From NCBI GenBank assembly GCA_965214285.1, contig OZ243946.1, positions 248,001 to 312,000 of the forward strand: a stretch of 64,000 bases of DNA, in the 5' to 3' direction. The position numbers were made by a program, and so were the translations under genes. This stretch comes from G963422745 sp965214285 (GTDB taxonomy: Bacteria > Actinomycetota > Acidimicrobiia > Acidimicrobiales > Aldehydirespiratoraceae). Below the pieces are notes generated by a model. The model did no database searches and was not told where the DNA came from. It worked only from the letters and a program-made list of their open reading frames with translations. Of this stretch, positions 24,775-33,233 are shown one piece after another; within the stretch, counting starts at the first letter, position 1; every line of letters starts with the position of its first letter.

Positions 24775-26310
24775 ATGGCCGGCCGACGCTCGGGAGGCCG
24801 ATCGGGGCGCATCGCGGCCCGTCAGGCGCCCTTGGAGGCCGACATCCGCCCGGTGCGGCCTGGCATGCCGGGCGGGCGCTACCTGCCGCTGCGCGAGGCA
24901 GACATGCAGCAGGTCTACGACACCTCGCTGTGGCTGCTGGAGCACGTGGGCATGGGCTCGCCGATTCCGGAGTTCACCGAGGTCGTCTGCGACGCCGGCG
25001 GCAGCATGGACGAGCACGAGCGGCTGCGCTACCCCAAGGCGCTGGTGGAGCAGGCGATCGACAGCGCCGCCAAGGAGTGGGTCTGGCACGGCTGGGACGA
25101 GGCCAACTCGATCACCGTCGGCGGCGACCGGGTGCACTTCGGCACTGCCGGGGCCGCGGTGCTGATGTACGACAGCGCCACCAACACCTTCCGCGAGTCC
25201 ACCGGCGACGACGTGTACGACTGCGGCCGCCTCGTAGACGCCCTCGACAACATCCACTTCTTCGTGCGCACGGTGGTGGCCCGCGACCACAGCGACGCCC
25301 GGCTGCTCGATCTCAACACCGCCTATGCGGCCATGGCGGGCTGCACCAAGCCGCTGGGCACCTCGTGGTTCGAGCGCTCCCACGTGTACGACACCGTGGA
25401 GATGTTCGACATGGCGATGGGCGGGGAGGGCGAGTTCCGCAAGCGGCCTTTCGTGGCGGCCAACAACACCTTCGTGGTGCCGCCGCTGCGCTTCGCCGAG
25501 GAGTCGATCCGCTGCATGGTGGCCCAGGTTGAGTGCGGCATGCCGATCAACCTGCTGTCCGCCGGCCAGGCAGGTGCCACCTCGCCCGCGGCGCTGGCCG
25601 GCTCGCTGGCCCAGGCGCTGGCGGAGTGCCTGGCGGCGCTGACCACCGTCAACCTGATGAGCCCCGGCCATCCCTGCGTGCTGGGGCTGTGGCCTTTCGT
25701 GTCGGACCTGCGCACCGGGGCGATGAGCGGCGGCTCCGGCGAGGAGGGCGTGCTCAATGCGGCCGCGGCCCAGCTCGCCAACTGGCTCGGTCTGCCCTCG
25801 GGGGTGGCCGCCGGGATGAGCGACTCCAAGGTGCCCGACAACCAGGCCGGCTACGAGAAGGGCCTGAACGTGGCCCTGGCGGGCCATGCCGGGGCGAACC
25901 TGGTGTACGAGTCCGCGGGCATGCTGGCCTCGCTGCTGAGCTGCTCGTTCGAGGCGCTGGTGATCGACAACGACATGCTGGGCGCCGTGAACCGCACGGT
26001 GCGCGGCATCGAGGTGAACGCCGAGACGCTGTCGGCTTCCCTCATCGACGAGGTGGTGCACGGCCCCGGCCATTTCCTGGGCGCCGCGCAGACGCTGGAG
26101 CTGATGCAGCGCGACTACGTGTATCCCGACATCGCCGATCGCGAGACCCCCGCCAACTGGCTGGACGCGGGAGGCAAGGACGCCCTGACCGTGGCGGGAG
26201 AACGCGCTGAGCGGATCCTCGCGGAGCACTGGCCCGACCACATCCCCTCGGAGCGCGACGCACAGGTGCGCTCGGCCTTCGGCATCACCGTCAAACCCCG
26301 CCCCCAGTGA
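24775..26310 (+). CDS. MttB-family (trimethylamine methyltransferase-like) protein, non-pyrrolysine
   Basis: A 511-residue member of the MttB family, whose members move a methyl group from a quaternary or tertiary amine to a corrinoid protein. It carries family blocks such as CTKPLGTSWFERSHVYDTVEMF, SGGSGEEGVLNAAAAQLANWLGLP and SDSKVPDNQAGYEKG. The frame is intact with no in-frame TAG, so it is not a pyrrolysine enzyme; non-Pyl relatives act on glycine betaine, carnitine or similar betaines. No corrinoid (MttC-type) partner or reactivase is in the window. The start ATG 24775 has GGGAGG about 12 nt upstream and a basic leader. Its stop overlaps the ureohydrolase start (GTGA). Confidence 0.82.
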   Translation: MAGRRSGGRSGRIAARQAPLEADIRPVRPGMPGGRYLPLREADMQQVYDTSLWLLEHVGMGSPIPEFTEVVCDAGGSMDEHERLRYPKALVEQAIDSAAKEWVWHGWDEANSITVGGDRVHFGTAGAAVLMYDSATNTFRESTGDDVYDCGRLVDALDNIHFFVRTVVARDHSDARLLDLNTAYAAMAGCTKPLGTSWFERSHVYDTVEMFDMAMGGEGEFRKRPFVAANNTFVVPPLRFAEESIRCMVAQVECGMPINLLSAGQAGATSPAALAGSLAQALAECLAALTTVNLMSPGHPCVLGLWPFVSDLRTGAMSGGSGEEGVLNAAAAQLANWLGLPSGVAAGMSDSKVPDNQAGYEKGLNVALAGHAGANLVYESAGMLASLLSCSFEALVIDNDMLGAVNRTVRGIEVNAETLSASLIDEVVHGPGHFLGAAQTLELMQRDYVYPDIADRETPANWLDAGGKDALTVAGERAERILAEHWPDHIPSERDAQVRSAFGITVKPRPQ

Positions 26311-27302
26311 CGACGCGGCCAAATCCGCAGCCGCTGGGCGGCAACGAGATGCCGCGGTTCGCCGGGATCGCCACCTTCATGCGCCTGCCCGGCACCAGCC
26401 GGCTAGCCGATCTGGACGCGGCGGTCGTCGGGGTGCCTTTCGACATCGGCACCTCCAACCGGCCCGGCGCCCGCTTCGGGCCGCGCGCCATACGCGACGA
26501 GTCGGTGCTGTTGCGCCCCTACAACATGGCCACCCGCGCCGCCCCGTTCGACAGCCTCGTGATCGACGACACCGGAGACGTCGCCACCAACCCCTACAGC
26601 CTGGCCAAGTCGGTTGAGATCATCGCCGGCCACTACCGACGACTGCTGAGCCACGACCTGATCCCGCTGTCGATGGGCGGCGACCACACCATCGTGCTGC
26701 CGATCCTGCGAGCCCTGGCAGAGAAGCACGGCCCGGTCGGCCTGGTCCACATCGACGCCCACACCGACGGCAACGACACCATGTTCGGCGAGAGGATCGC
26801 CCACGGCACCCCGTTTCGCCGGGCGGTCGAGGAATCACTTCTGGACACCGGCCGCGTCGCCCAGATCGGCGTGCGCGGCAGCGGCTACGAGGCCGACGAC
26901 TTCGACTGGTCCCGCGAGCAGGGATTCCGGGTCGTGCAAGTCGAGGAGTGCTGGAACCGCAGCCTCGCTCCGCTGATGGGCGAGGTTCGGACACAGCTGG
27001 GCGACGGACCCGTCTACATCAGCTTCGACATCGACGGCCTCGACCCGGCTTTCGCGCCGGGCACGGGGACCCCCGAGGTGGCGGGCCTCACGACGGCTCA
27101 GGCCCTGGAGATCATCCGCGGCTGTCGCGGCCTCGACGTCGTGGGCTGCGATCTCGTCGAAGTGGCGCCGATCTACGACAGCTCCGGCCTGACCGCGCTC
27201 ACCGCGGCCAACATGCTCTTCGAGATGCTCTGCGTGCTCCCCGGCGTCGAGTACCGCCAAAGTTCCTCGCCGCCGAATAGCCAGCCCTCGGGCCCTCCTT
27301 GA
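26307..27302 (+). CDS. Ureohydrolase (agmatinase/guanidino-hydrolase family)
   Basis: A 331-residue metallohydrolase that removes urea from a guanidino compound. The binuclear metal motifs are all present: GGDHTIVLP, HIDAHTDGND and SFDIDGLDPAFAPGTGTPE. The block GVPFDIGTSNRPGARFGPRAIR is typical of the agmatinase branch, which also includes guanidinobutyrase, guanidinopropionase and newer guanidino hydrolases, so the substrate is open. GTG 26307 overlaps the MttB-family stop, which implies a joint role with the methyltransferase. A last 15-residue Ser/Pro tail is poorly conserved. A second ureohydrolase is at 40387. Confidence 0.87.
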   Translation: MTTRPNPQPLGGNEMPRFAGIATFMRLPGTSRLADLDAAVVGVPFDIGTSNRPGARFGPRAIRDESVLLRPYNMATRAAPFDSLVIDDTGDVATNPYSLAKSVEIIAGHYRRLLSHDLIPLSMGGDHTIVLPILRALAEKHGPVGLVHIDAHTDGNDTMFGERIAHGTPFRRAVEESLLDTGRVAQIGVRGSGYEADDFDWSREQGFRVVQVEECWNRSLAPLMGEVRTQLGDGPVYISFDIDGLDPAFAPGTGTPEVAGLTTAQALEIIRGCRGLDVVGCDLVEVAPIYDSSGLTALTAANMLFEMLCVLPGVEYRQSSSPPNSQPSGPP

Positions 27303-27342
27303 GCGCCGAGCCGGCAGGCGGCGCCCGCGAGCCGGGCTCAGC

Positions 27343-27816
27343 TCACAGGTCCGCCAGCGAAGCCAGCGAGTCGCCGACCGCCATCAGCTCGATGATCGTG
27401 CCGAACGGGTCGCGGCAGTACACGGCCGCCGCGCCGCTGTCGTCTAGCTCGACCGGGTCGCCCATCCGCGAACCACCCAGCTCCTCGACACGGCTGAGCC
27501 AGGCGTCCACGTCGTCGACCTCGATCGCCAGGTGCCGCAACCCGAGCTCGTGCGCCCCGCGCTCGGCGGGCCGGTCGCCCATCTGGGCAGGCGCGTGGTA
27601 GCGCCACAGCTCCAGATACGACCCCGAGCCTCGCAGCATCGCGCCGTCCGCGGCTGAGCCGGCAAGCCCGACGGCCTGATCGTGGAGCGGCGCAGGCCGA
27701 CGCCAGCGGTCGCGTTCGATGACCTCCATGCCCAGCAGAGCCCCGTAGAAGGCCACCGCCGCGTCGAGATCCTCGACCACCAGGCCGACGTGGTGAATGC
27801 CCAGTGCGCCCGTCAT
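27343..27816 (-). CDS. VOC (glyoxalase/bleomycin-resistance fold) protein
   Basis: A 157-residue single VOC-fold protein. It opens with IHHVGLVVEDLDAAVAFYGALLGMEV (first metal ligand His) and closes with AVYCRDPFGTIIELMAVGD (terminal Glu ligand); a middle His/Glu is in LRHLAIEVDD. The arrangement fits a metal-dependent isomerase, dioxygenase or epimerase. Methylmalonyl-CoA epimerase-type proteins start similarly, but no specific assignment is safe. Its start overlaps the stop of the upstream VOC gene (ATGA), so they form a two-gene operon. Confidence 0.83.
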   Translation of the reverse strand: MTGALGIHHVGLVVEDLDAAVAFYGALLGMEVIERDRWRRPAPLHDQAVGLAGSAADGAMLRGSGSYLELWRYHAPAQMGDRPAERGAHELGLRHLAIEVDDVDAWLSRVEELGGSRMGDPVELDDSGAAAVYCRDPFGTIIELMAVGDSLASLADL

Positions 27817-28685
27817 GCCGCCAGGCGTTCGCGTACCTGGACCAGGTTCCCGCTGGGCTCGCGCAGATAGCCGGTCCTGGCGCCTATGCGGTCGTCGAAG
27901 GCCGGGGCCGCGATCTCGCCGAAGCCCGCGGCGAGGGCATCGCTCCAGGCGGCATCAACGTCGCCTGCCTGGTAGAGCACCGAGGAGATGACCGGCCCGT
28001 GGCGGTCCATGAGCGCTGTCTCGGCGTCGTTGGCGGGCGTGGCCAGCACGCTCACGCACTGGCGGCCGTCGTAACTGTGATCGGCCAGGTAGACGACCCC
28101 GTCGTTGTCGCTGCGGGCGTCGTGGACGATGCGCTGGCCCAGCACGTCGGTGTACCACTGCACCTGGCTGTCGAGGTCACGGCAGAGCTGCACGACTCCC
28201 AGCGTCTGCAGCCCGACGTGGCCCACGGGGCGGAACTCCACATCGGGGGTCTTGAACCCGCCGACGTACTCCATGATCTCCACCCAGCGCCCCTCGGTGT
28301 CGATGGCCACGAACCCGTTGTAGGTGCCGCCGAACTCCTCGTAGGGCATGGCCACGGTGGCGCCGTTGGACTGCAGGTGCTCGACGGTGGCCCAGGCGTC
28401 GGGCACGATCCAGCAGATGTGGTTGATGCCCGAGCCGTGCTCGGCGAACCACTTGCGCTCGTACTCGAACTGGTACGGCGGCGCCTCGAGCTGCATCTGA
28501 AAAGGCGCGCCGCAGGCGAGGAAGGTGTAGTCGACGCCGCCCTCGTCGGTCTGGTGCATGTCGGCGACGCCCTCCCAGTAGTAGGCGGGGATGGCGTGAT
28601 ACCACTTCAGCCAGTTCCACATGGCCTGGCGCGGCTGCTTCTCGTAGATGCAGAGGTGGTGCAGCTGGTACTCAGGTGTCGGCAT
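27813..28685 (-). CDS. Two-domain VOC-family protein (possible extradiol dioxygenase-like)
   Basis: A 290-residue protein with two VOC modules. The first begins YQLHHLCIYEKQPRQAMWNW and contains GINHICWIVPDAWATVEHL and a closing WVEIMEYVGGF. The second begins VGHVGLQTLGVVQLCRDLDSQVQWY and ends GYLREPSGNLVQVRERL. Two-module VOC proteins of this size include extradiol dioxygenases and lactoylglutathione-lyase relatives. The second module has His near its start and a late Gln rather than the usual Glu, so the metal site may be altered. ATG 28685 has GGAGA upstream. Coupled to the VOC gene at 27343. Confidence 0.8.
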   Translation of the reverse strand: MPTPEYQLHHLCIYEKQPRQAMWNWLKWYHAIPAYYWEGVADMHQTDEGGVDYTFLACGAPFQMQLEAPPYQFEYERKWFAEHGSGINHICWIVPDAWATVEHLQSNGATVAMPYEEFGGTYNGFVAIDTEGRWVEIMEYVGGFKTPDVEFRPVGHVGLQTLGVVQLCRDLDSQVQWYTDVLGQRIVHDARSDNDGVVYLADHSYDGRQCVSVLATPANDAETALMDRHGPVISSVLYQAGDVDAAWSDALAAGFGEIAAPAFDDRIGARTGYLREPSGNLVQVRERLAA

Positions 28686-28776
28686 CGGCGTCTCCGGGCT
28701 GTCGACCGAATGCGGGTCCGGACTCAGATTAGGCGAGCGGCAGGCGTCCCAAGGCGGCGGCTTCCGAGGCGGCCTC

Positions 28777-30144
28777 TCAGAACAGGCCCAACGCCGGCAC
28801 TTCGAGGTGCTTCTTGAGCTGCGTCAGGAAGCGTCCGCTGTCGCCGCCGTCGATCAGGCGGTGGTCGAAGGTCGCCGAGATCGTCATCGTCGGCGTCTCC
28901 AGCGGGTTGCCGTCGAGCAGCCGTACCTGCGGACGCGCCGCTCCGAAAGCGACGATGGCGCTGGTTCCCAAGGGCAGGATCGGCGTGCCCGCCACGATGC
29001 CCACCGCGCCGACGTTGTTGACGGTGCAGGTGGCGCCGCTGAGCTCGTCGGGCCGGATCGTGCGCTCGCGGGCCGCCGCGGCAAGACGGACGATTTCGGC
29101 ATTGAGATCGGCAAAGCCCAGTCGGTCGGCGTCGCGCACCACCGGCAGCATCAGGCCCTCGGGGGTGTCGACGGCCAGCCCGATGTGGCAGCGCTCGCGC
29201 AAGACGATCTCGTCGCCGTCGAGGCAGGCGTTGACGACCGGGTGGTCGCGCAGCACCGGGATCAGCAGCGCCGTCAGCACGGCATCGAGGGGCACCTCTG
29301 AGCCGATGCGGTCGCGCAGCGCAGCGCGGGTGGCGAGCAGAGCCGTGGCGTCGGCTTCGACCATCGCCGTGAACTGGGGGATCGTCCGCACCGACTCGCT
29401 CAGATGAGCGGCGATCGAGCGCCGCGTCGCCGACATCGGACGGCGGCTCTGGCCAGGCTCGCTGGCGGCGCCGGCCGCGTCGAGATCGCCGGTGCTGATC
29501 GATCCGCGCGGTCCGCTGCCGCTCAGAGCGGCCAGATCGATGCCGCGTGCCCGAGCCTGTCGACGCACCTTGGGCATGGCCAGCACCGGCCCGGCGCCCG
29601 CAGCGACGGCTTGCTCGGCGGCTGCCGGCGCAGTCTTCGGAACAGCCTGCGCGGCCTGAACGTCGGCGCGGGTGATGCGCCCGCCGGGGCCTGTGCCCGC
29701 CACGCCGGCGAGGTCGACGCCAGAGGCCTCGGCGAGCCTGCGTATCAGCGGCGACGTGAGCTGGGCCATGCCGGCGGACTCTGCCCGCGGTTCGTTCTCG
29801 GCGGACGCATGAGAGTCCGGCGGGGTGCCCGCGGACCCCTCGGCGCCTGCCCGGCCAGGGACAGACTCGCCGGCTGCGACAATCGTTCCGGCTGCGCCGA
29901 TCTCGCCGGGTTCGCCGACGACGATCAGCGGCTTGCCGACCTCGATCACGTCGCCAGGCTCGCCGCCGAGTGCCAGCACGGTCCCGCGGTACGGCGTCGT
30001 CAGCTCCACCACCGACTTGTCGGTTTCCAGCGAGCAGACGAGCTGGTCGAGCTCCACGGTGTCGCCGACGGACACGAACCACTCGACGATCTCGCCCTCG
30101 ACCATCGTGTCGCCGATGGCCGGGAGGTCGAAGGTCTGAGCCAT
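28777..30144 (-). CDS. 2-oxoacid dehydrogenase E2 (dihydrolipoyl acyltransferase)
   Basis: Core acyltransferase of a 2-oxoacid dehydrogenase complex. The amino-terminal lipoyl domain has the modified lysine in SLETDKSVVEL (Lys43). Two peripheral-subunit-binding domains follow (TSPLIRRLAEASGVDLAGVAGTG... and VRRQARARGIDLAALSGSGPRGSI), separated by Ala/Pro/Glu linkers. The catalytic domain ends with FDHRLIDGGDSGRFL, the HxxxDG active-site motif. Two E3/E1-binding domains is not rare but worth noting. The start ATG overlaps the E1 stop by one base (TGATG). Context with E1 and a branched-chain transporter points to branched-chain 2-oxoacids. E3 is not in the window. Confidence 0.9.
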   Translation of the reverse strand: MAQTFDLPAIGDTMVEGEIVEWFVSVGDTVELDQLVCSLETDKSVVELTTPYRGTVLALGGEPGDVIEVGKPLIVVGEPGEIGAAGTIVAAGESVPGRAGAEGSAGTPPDSHASAENEPRAESAGMAQLTSPLIRRLAEASGVDLAGVAGTGPGGRITRADVQAAQAVPKTAPAAAEQAVAAGAGPVLAMPKVRRQARARGIDLAALSGSGPRGSISTGDLDAAGAASEPGQSRRPMSATRRSIAAHLSESVRTIPQFTAMVEADATALLATRAALRDRIGSEVPLDAVLTALLIPVLRDHPVVNACLDGDEIVLRERCHIGLAVDTPEGLMLPVVRDADRLGFADLNAEIVRLAAAARERTIRPDELSGATCTVNNVGAVGIVAGTPILPLGTSAIVAFGAARPQVRLLDGNPLETPTMTISATFDHRLIDGGDSGRFLTQLKKHLEVPALGLF

Positions 30145-32222
30145 CAGCCCCGCATGGCCCGGCGGATGCCCGCGGCGATGCGCTCGGCGGTGATCGTCGA
30201 GTAGGCCTCGAGCTTGGTCGGCCCCCAGAAGACGTCCATGTGGGCGACGCGCACCGGCGGCGTCTCCAGGAAGTAGGCGCCCTGCTCGGTCACGGTGGCG
30301 ACGATCTCCGCGCCCGCGCCGCCGCTGATGTGGTCCTCGTGGGCGACCACCAGGCGGCCGGTCTTGGCGACGCTGGCCAGCACCGTCTCCACATCGAAGG
30401 GGTAGACCGTCCGCAGGTCGATGACCTCGACCGAGACGCCCTCGTCGGCAAGCGCCGCGGCGGCCTTCTGGGCCTCGTACTGAGGCGGCCCCCAGGCCAC
30501 GACCGTCACGTCGCTGCCCTCACAGCGCAGCGCCGCACGGCCGAACGGGATCGAGTACGGCTCGATCGGCACCTCCTGGGTGATCCCCCGGTACAGGGCG
30601 ATCGGCTCGAAGAACATCACCGGGTCCGGGCTCGCCAGGGCGGTCTCCATCAGGCCCCGGGCGTCATACGGAGTGGACGCGAAGACCACCACGAGGCCGG
30701 GCGCGTGCAGGAAGTAGCTCTCGGGCGAGTCGGTGTGGAACTCATAGGCGCCGGTGTTGGTGCCCACCGGCATGCGCACCACGACCGGCGCGCTCATCTG
30801 GCCCCGGTAGCGCCAGCGGATCCGCCCGACGTGGCCGATGATCTGGTCGAAGGCGGGGTACGCGAACCCTGCGAACTCCATCTCGGCGACCGGCCGCAGG
30901 CCGTTCATGGCCATGCCCACCGAGGTGCCGATGATGCCGGTCTCGCACAAGGGCGTGTCGATCACCCGCCGGTCGCCGAAGCGCTGCTGCATGTGCTCGG
31001 TGACCCGGAACACGCCGCCCTCGAGCCCGACGTCCTCGCCGAGGGCGATCAGCGTCTCGTCTCGCTCGAAGGCGTCGAGCAGGGTCATGTTGAGCGCCTC
31101 GGTCAGATCGACCCGCTTGGTCTCGCCCGATGGCTCGGGCTCGTCTGCGATCGTCCAGATCTCCGCGGCCGGGATCTCGCTGCGCGGCTCGCCGAGGTCG
31201 TCCTGCTCCTGGTGGAGCTGGGCGATCAGCTGCTCCGGCACCCGCGCGAACAGATGACGCGGCGAGTAGTCGCGGCCTACGTGCGGCCTGGCCTCCAGCT
31301 CGTCGATGAGCGACTCCAGCTCCGCAGAGAGGCTCTGGCGCATCGCCTCTTCCTCGGCGGCCTGCCAGAGCCCCTTGTTCTCCAGGAAGGTGCGCGTGCG
31401 GATGATCGGGTCCTTGGCCCGCCAGGCCGCCTCCTCCTCGTCGGCCCGGTACACGGGCGTGCCGTCGTAGGTGGAGTGCGGCGCGTAGCGGTAGGTGTGC
31501 ATCTCGATGAGCGTGGGGCCCTCGCCGCAGCGGGCCCGGCCGAGGGCTTCGCTGGTCGCCTCGTACATCGCCAGCGGGTCCATCCCGTCTACCCGGATGC
31601 CGGGGAAGCCGTAGGCCTGAGCCTTGTGGGCAAGGGTCTCCGCGGCTGTCTGCTTGTCCAGTGTCGTCGACTGGGCGACCTGATTGTTCTGGCACAAGAA
31701 CACGGTCGGGGTCTTCCAGACGCCCGCGAAGTTCATGGCGGCGTGGAAGTCCGACTCCGAGGTGGCGCCGTCGCCGAAGACCGCCAGGGCCACGCCGGCT
31801 TCGTCTTTGAGACGGCTCGCGTACCCGAAGCCGACCGCATGGGGCAGGTGGGTGCCGATGGTGGCGTTGAGCCGGGTGATGCGGTAGCGGTGTACGTCCC
31901 AGATGTCGTCGTCGTCGGGGATGCCCAGCCAGAAGCCGACCGCGCTGCGCAGATCCATGTCGCGGGCGATCCACAGCGGCAGCTCCCGGTAGGCGGTGAA
32001 GATCCAGTCGGTGGCGGCCAGGGCGAGCCCGGCGCCGACCGCTGCCTCCTGGCCGCTCGACTGGTAGTAGGCACTCATGCGGCCCTGGCGCTGCAGGTTC
32101 AGCAGCTTCTCGTCGACGATGCGCGCGGTGAGCAGCTTGCGGTGCATGCCGACCAGCTCGTCGTCGTCGAGCGCAGGAGCGACATCGACGAGCTCGCCGT
32201 TGGGATCTAGGATCTGGCGCAC
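30144..32222 (-). CDS. 2-oxoacid dehydrogenase E1, fused alpha and beta subunits
   Basis: Thiamine-diphosphate enzyme that decarboxylates a branched-chain or related 2-oxoacid and loads the acyl group on E2. Residues 1-350 are the alpha part, with SSGQEAAVGAG, the TPP motif VFGDGATSESDFHAAMNFA ... NN. Residues about 370-692 are the beta part, with VDLTEALNMTLLDAFERDETLIALGEDVG, RVIDTPLCETGIIG and VEVIDLRTVYPFDVETV. In most bacteria these are two genes; here they are one chain. Followed by E2 with a one-base overlap. The promoter is probably at 32301-32329 on the minus strand, next to an Lrp-type site. The tight link to the Lrp regulator and LIV transporter supports branched-chain substrates, but specificity is inferred. 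Confidence 0.9.
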   Translation of the reverse strand: MRQILDPNGELVDVAPALDDDELVGMHRKLLTARIVDEKLLNLQRQGRMSAYYQSSGQEAAVGAGLALAATDWIFTAYRELPLWIARDMDLRSAVGFWLGIPDDDDIWDVHRYRITRLNATIGTHLPHAVGFGYASRLKDEAGVALAVFGDGATSESDFHAAMNFAGVWKTPTVFLCQNNQVAQSTTLDKQTAAETLAHKAQAYGFPGIRVDGMDPLAMYEATSEALGRARCGEGPTLIEMHTYRYAPHSTYDGTPVYRADEEEAAWRAKDPIIRTRTFLENKGLWQAAEEEAMRQSLSAELESLIDELEARPHVGRDYSPRHLFARVPEQLIAQLHQEQDDLGEPRSEIPAAEIWTIADEPEPSGETKRVDLTEALNMTLLDAFERDETLIALGEDVGLEGGVFRVTEHMQQRFGDRRVIDTPLCETGIIGTSVGMAMNGLRPVAEMEFAGFAYPAFDQIIGHVGRIRWRYRGQMSAPVVVRMPVGTNTGAYEFHTDSPESYFLHAPGLVVVFASTPYDARGLMETALASPDPVMFFEPIALYRGITQEVPIEPYSIPFGRAALRCEGSDVTVVAWGPPQYEAQKAAAALADEGVSVEVIDLRTVYPFDVETVLASVAKTGRLVVAHEDHISGGAGAEIVATVTEQGAYFLETPPVRVAHMDVFWGPTKLEAYSTITAERIAAGIRRAMRG

Positions 32223-32300
32223 GGAATCTCCAGCGAAGACATCCCCGACCAGTCGACGATGATTCGCCGGTGAATCGGTCTAGCAGCTTGTGATTTGATG

Positions 32301-32339
32301 ATAATGGCCCTTCTCCGCAAAGAAATCAACGTCTAGGCT
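32301..32339. promoter_or_regulatory. Divergent promoter region with Lrp-type operator motif
   Basis: On the minus strand TTGATT (32329-32324), a 17-nt spacer and CATTAT (32306-32301) form a candidate promoter for the E1-E2 operon. On the plus strand TAGGCT (32334-32339) lies 6 nt before ATG 32346, a leaderless arrangement for the SDR. Both overlap or abut the motif CGCAAAGAAATCAACG (32316-32331), which recurs with one change at 35032. This is the most probable binding site for the Lrp-type regulator encoded at 34063. Confidence 0.5.
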
Positions 32340-32345
32340 CGGCAG

Positions 32346-33233
32346 ATGGTGCAACATCGGGCGTCTGATCCCTTCTCGGTCGAGGGCCGTTCGGTCGTGA
32401 TCGTAGGCGGGACCGCGGGCATCGGGCTCGCCGTGGCCGAGCACCTCGGGGCCGCTGGTGCGAACGTGATCATCAGCGGTCGCCGTGACGGCGCCGCCCT
32501 CGCAGCCGGCATCGGCGCGGGCTTCGTGCGCATGGACGTGGCCGACGCCCAGAGCGTGAAGCGCGGCTTCGCCGACATCGCCGAGACCAGCGAGCGCATC
32601 GACTGCCTGGTGCTCAACGCCGGGATCGATCTCTACCACGGCGAGATCGGCGAGCTCGACATGTCTGTGTTCGAGCGCGTGCTCCAGGTGAACACGATCG
32701 GCCTGACCCGTGCGCTCGCGGCGGGGATCGGGCTGGTCCCGCCCGGCGGCTCGGTCGTCGTGACCAGCTCGCCGGCCGGTTCGGTCACCACGCCGGGCAT
32801 GGCCGCCTACTCGGCGTCGAAAGCAGCGCTCGACATGCTGGTGCGCACCTGGGCTCTCGAGCTCGGCCCGAGGGGCATCCGGGTCAACGCTGTGCTCCCG
32901 GGGATCGTCGAGAGCGAGATGGGCGCCGAGTCCACCGCAGACCTCGAGGTGATCCGGCGCATGACCGCCAACGGCGTGTACCGCCAGGCCTTCGAGATGG
33001 GCCCCGTCTACCAGTTCCTGGCCAGCGCCGCCTCGGCCACGCTCACCGGCTCGCTCGTGGGTGCTCACGACGGCATCTCCGCGGGCTACAGCGCCGAGGT
33101 CATGGCCCGCATCGCCGCGGATCTCCCAGAGGCCGCACAGGACGAGGCCGCACGGGACGAGGCCGCACGGGACGAGGCCTCACGGGACGAGACCTCACGG
33201 GACGAAGCTGCACAGGACGAGGAGGCACGATGA
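32346..33233 (+). CDS. SDR-family oxidoreductase with repetitive acidic/basic tail
   Basis: A 295-residue SDR. Its core (to about residue 258) has VVIVGGTAGIGLAVAEHLG, the NAG motif (LVLNAGIDLY), catalytic Ser in VVTSSPAG and YSASK. The usual terminal block is altered (TLTGSLVGAHDGISAG). The last 35 residues are made of 5-residue units of the type DEAAR/DEASR/DETSR, an unusual charged tail that comes from a 15-bp tandem repeat in the DNA. ATG 32346 has no Shine-Dalgarno but a -10 six bases away (leaderless). It is divergent from E1-E2, and its stop overlaps the next SDR start (ATGA). Confidence 0.83.
   Translation: MVQHRASDPFSVEGRSVVIVGGTAGIGLAVAEHLGAAGANVIISGRRDGAALAAGIGAGFVRMDVADAQSVKRGFADIAETSERIDCLVLNAGIDLYHGEIGELDMSVFERVLQVNTIGLTRALAAGIGLVPPGGSVVVTSSPAGSVTTPGMAAYSASKAALDMLVRTWALELGPRGIRVNAVLPGIVESEMGAESTADLEVIRRMTANGVYRQAFEMGPVYQFLASAASATLTGSLVGAHDGISAGYSAEVMARIAADLPEAAQDEAARDEAARDEASRDETSRDEAAQDEEAR
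33129..33230 (+). repeat. 15-bp tandem repeat inside the SDR 3' end
   Basis: About 6.8 units of 15 bp, consensus GAGGCCGCACGGGAC, run in frame to the last codons of the SDR at 32346 and stop at the ATG of the next gene. Units start at 33129, 33144, 33159, 33174, 33189, 33204 and 33219, with increasing divergence downstream. Each unit codes for one five-residue DEAAR-like block. Confidence 0.85.

Noticed and set aside
24775..26310. Pyrrolysine-containing trimethylamine methyltransferase
   Set aside because: The gene is fully open with no in-frame TAG, and no pyl genes are present; it belongs to the non-Pyl branch.
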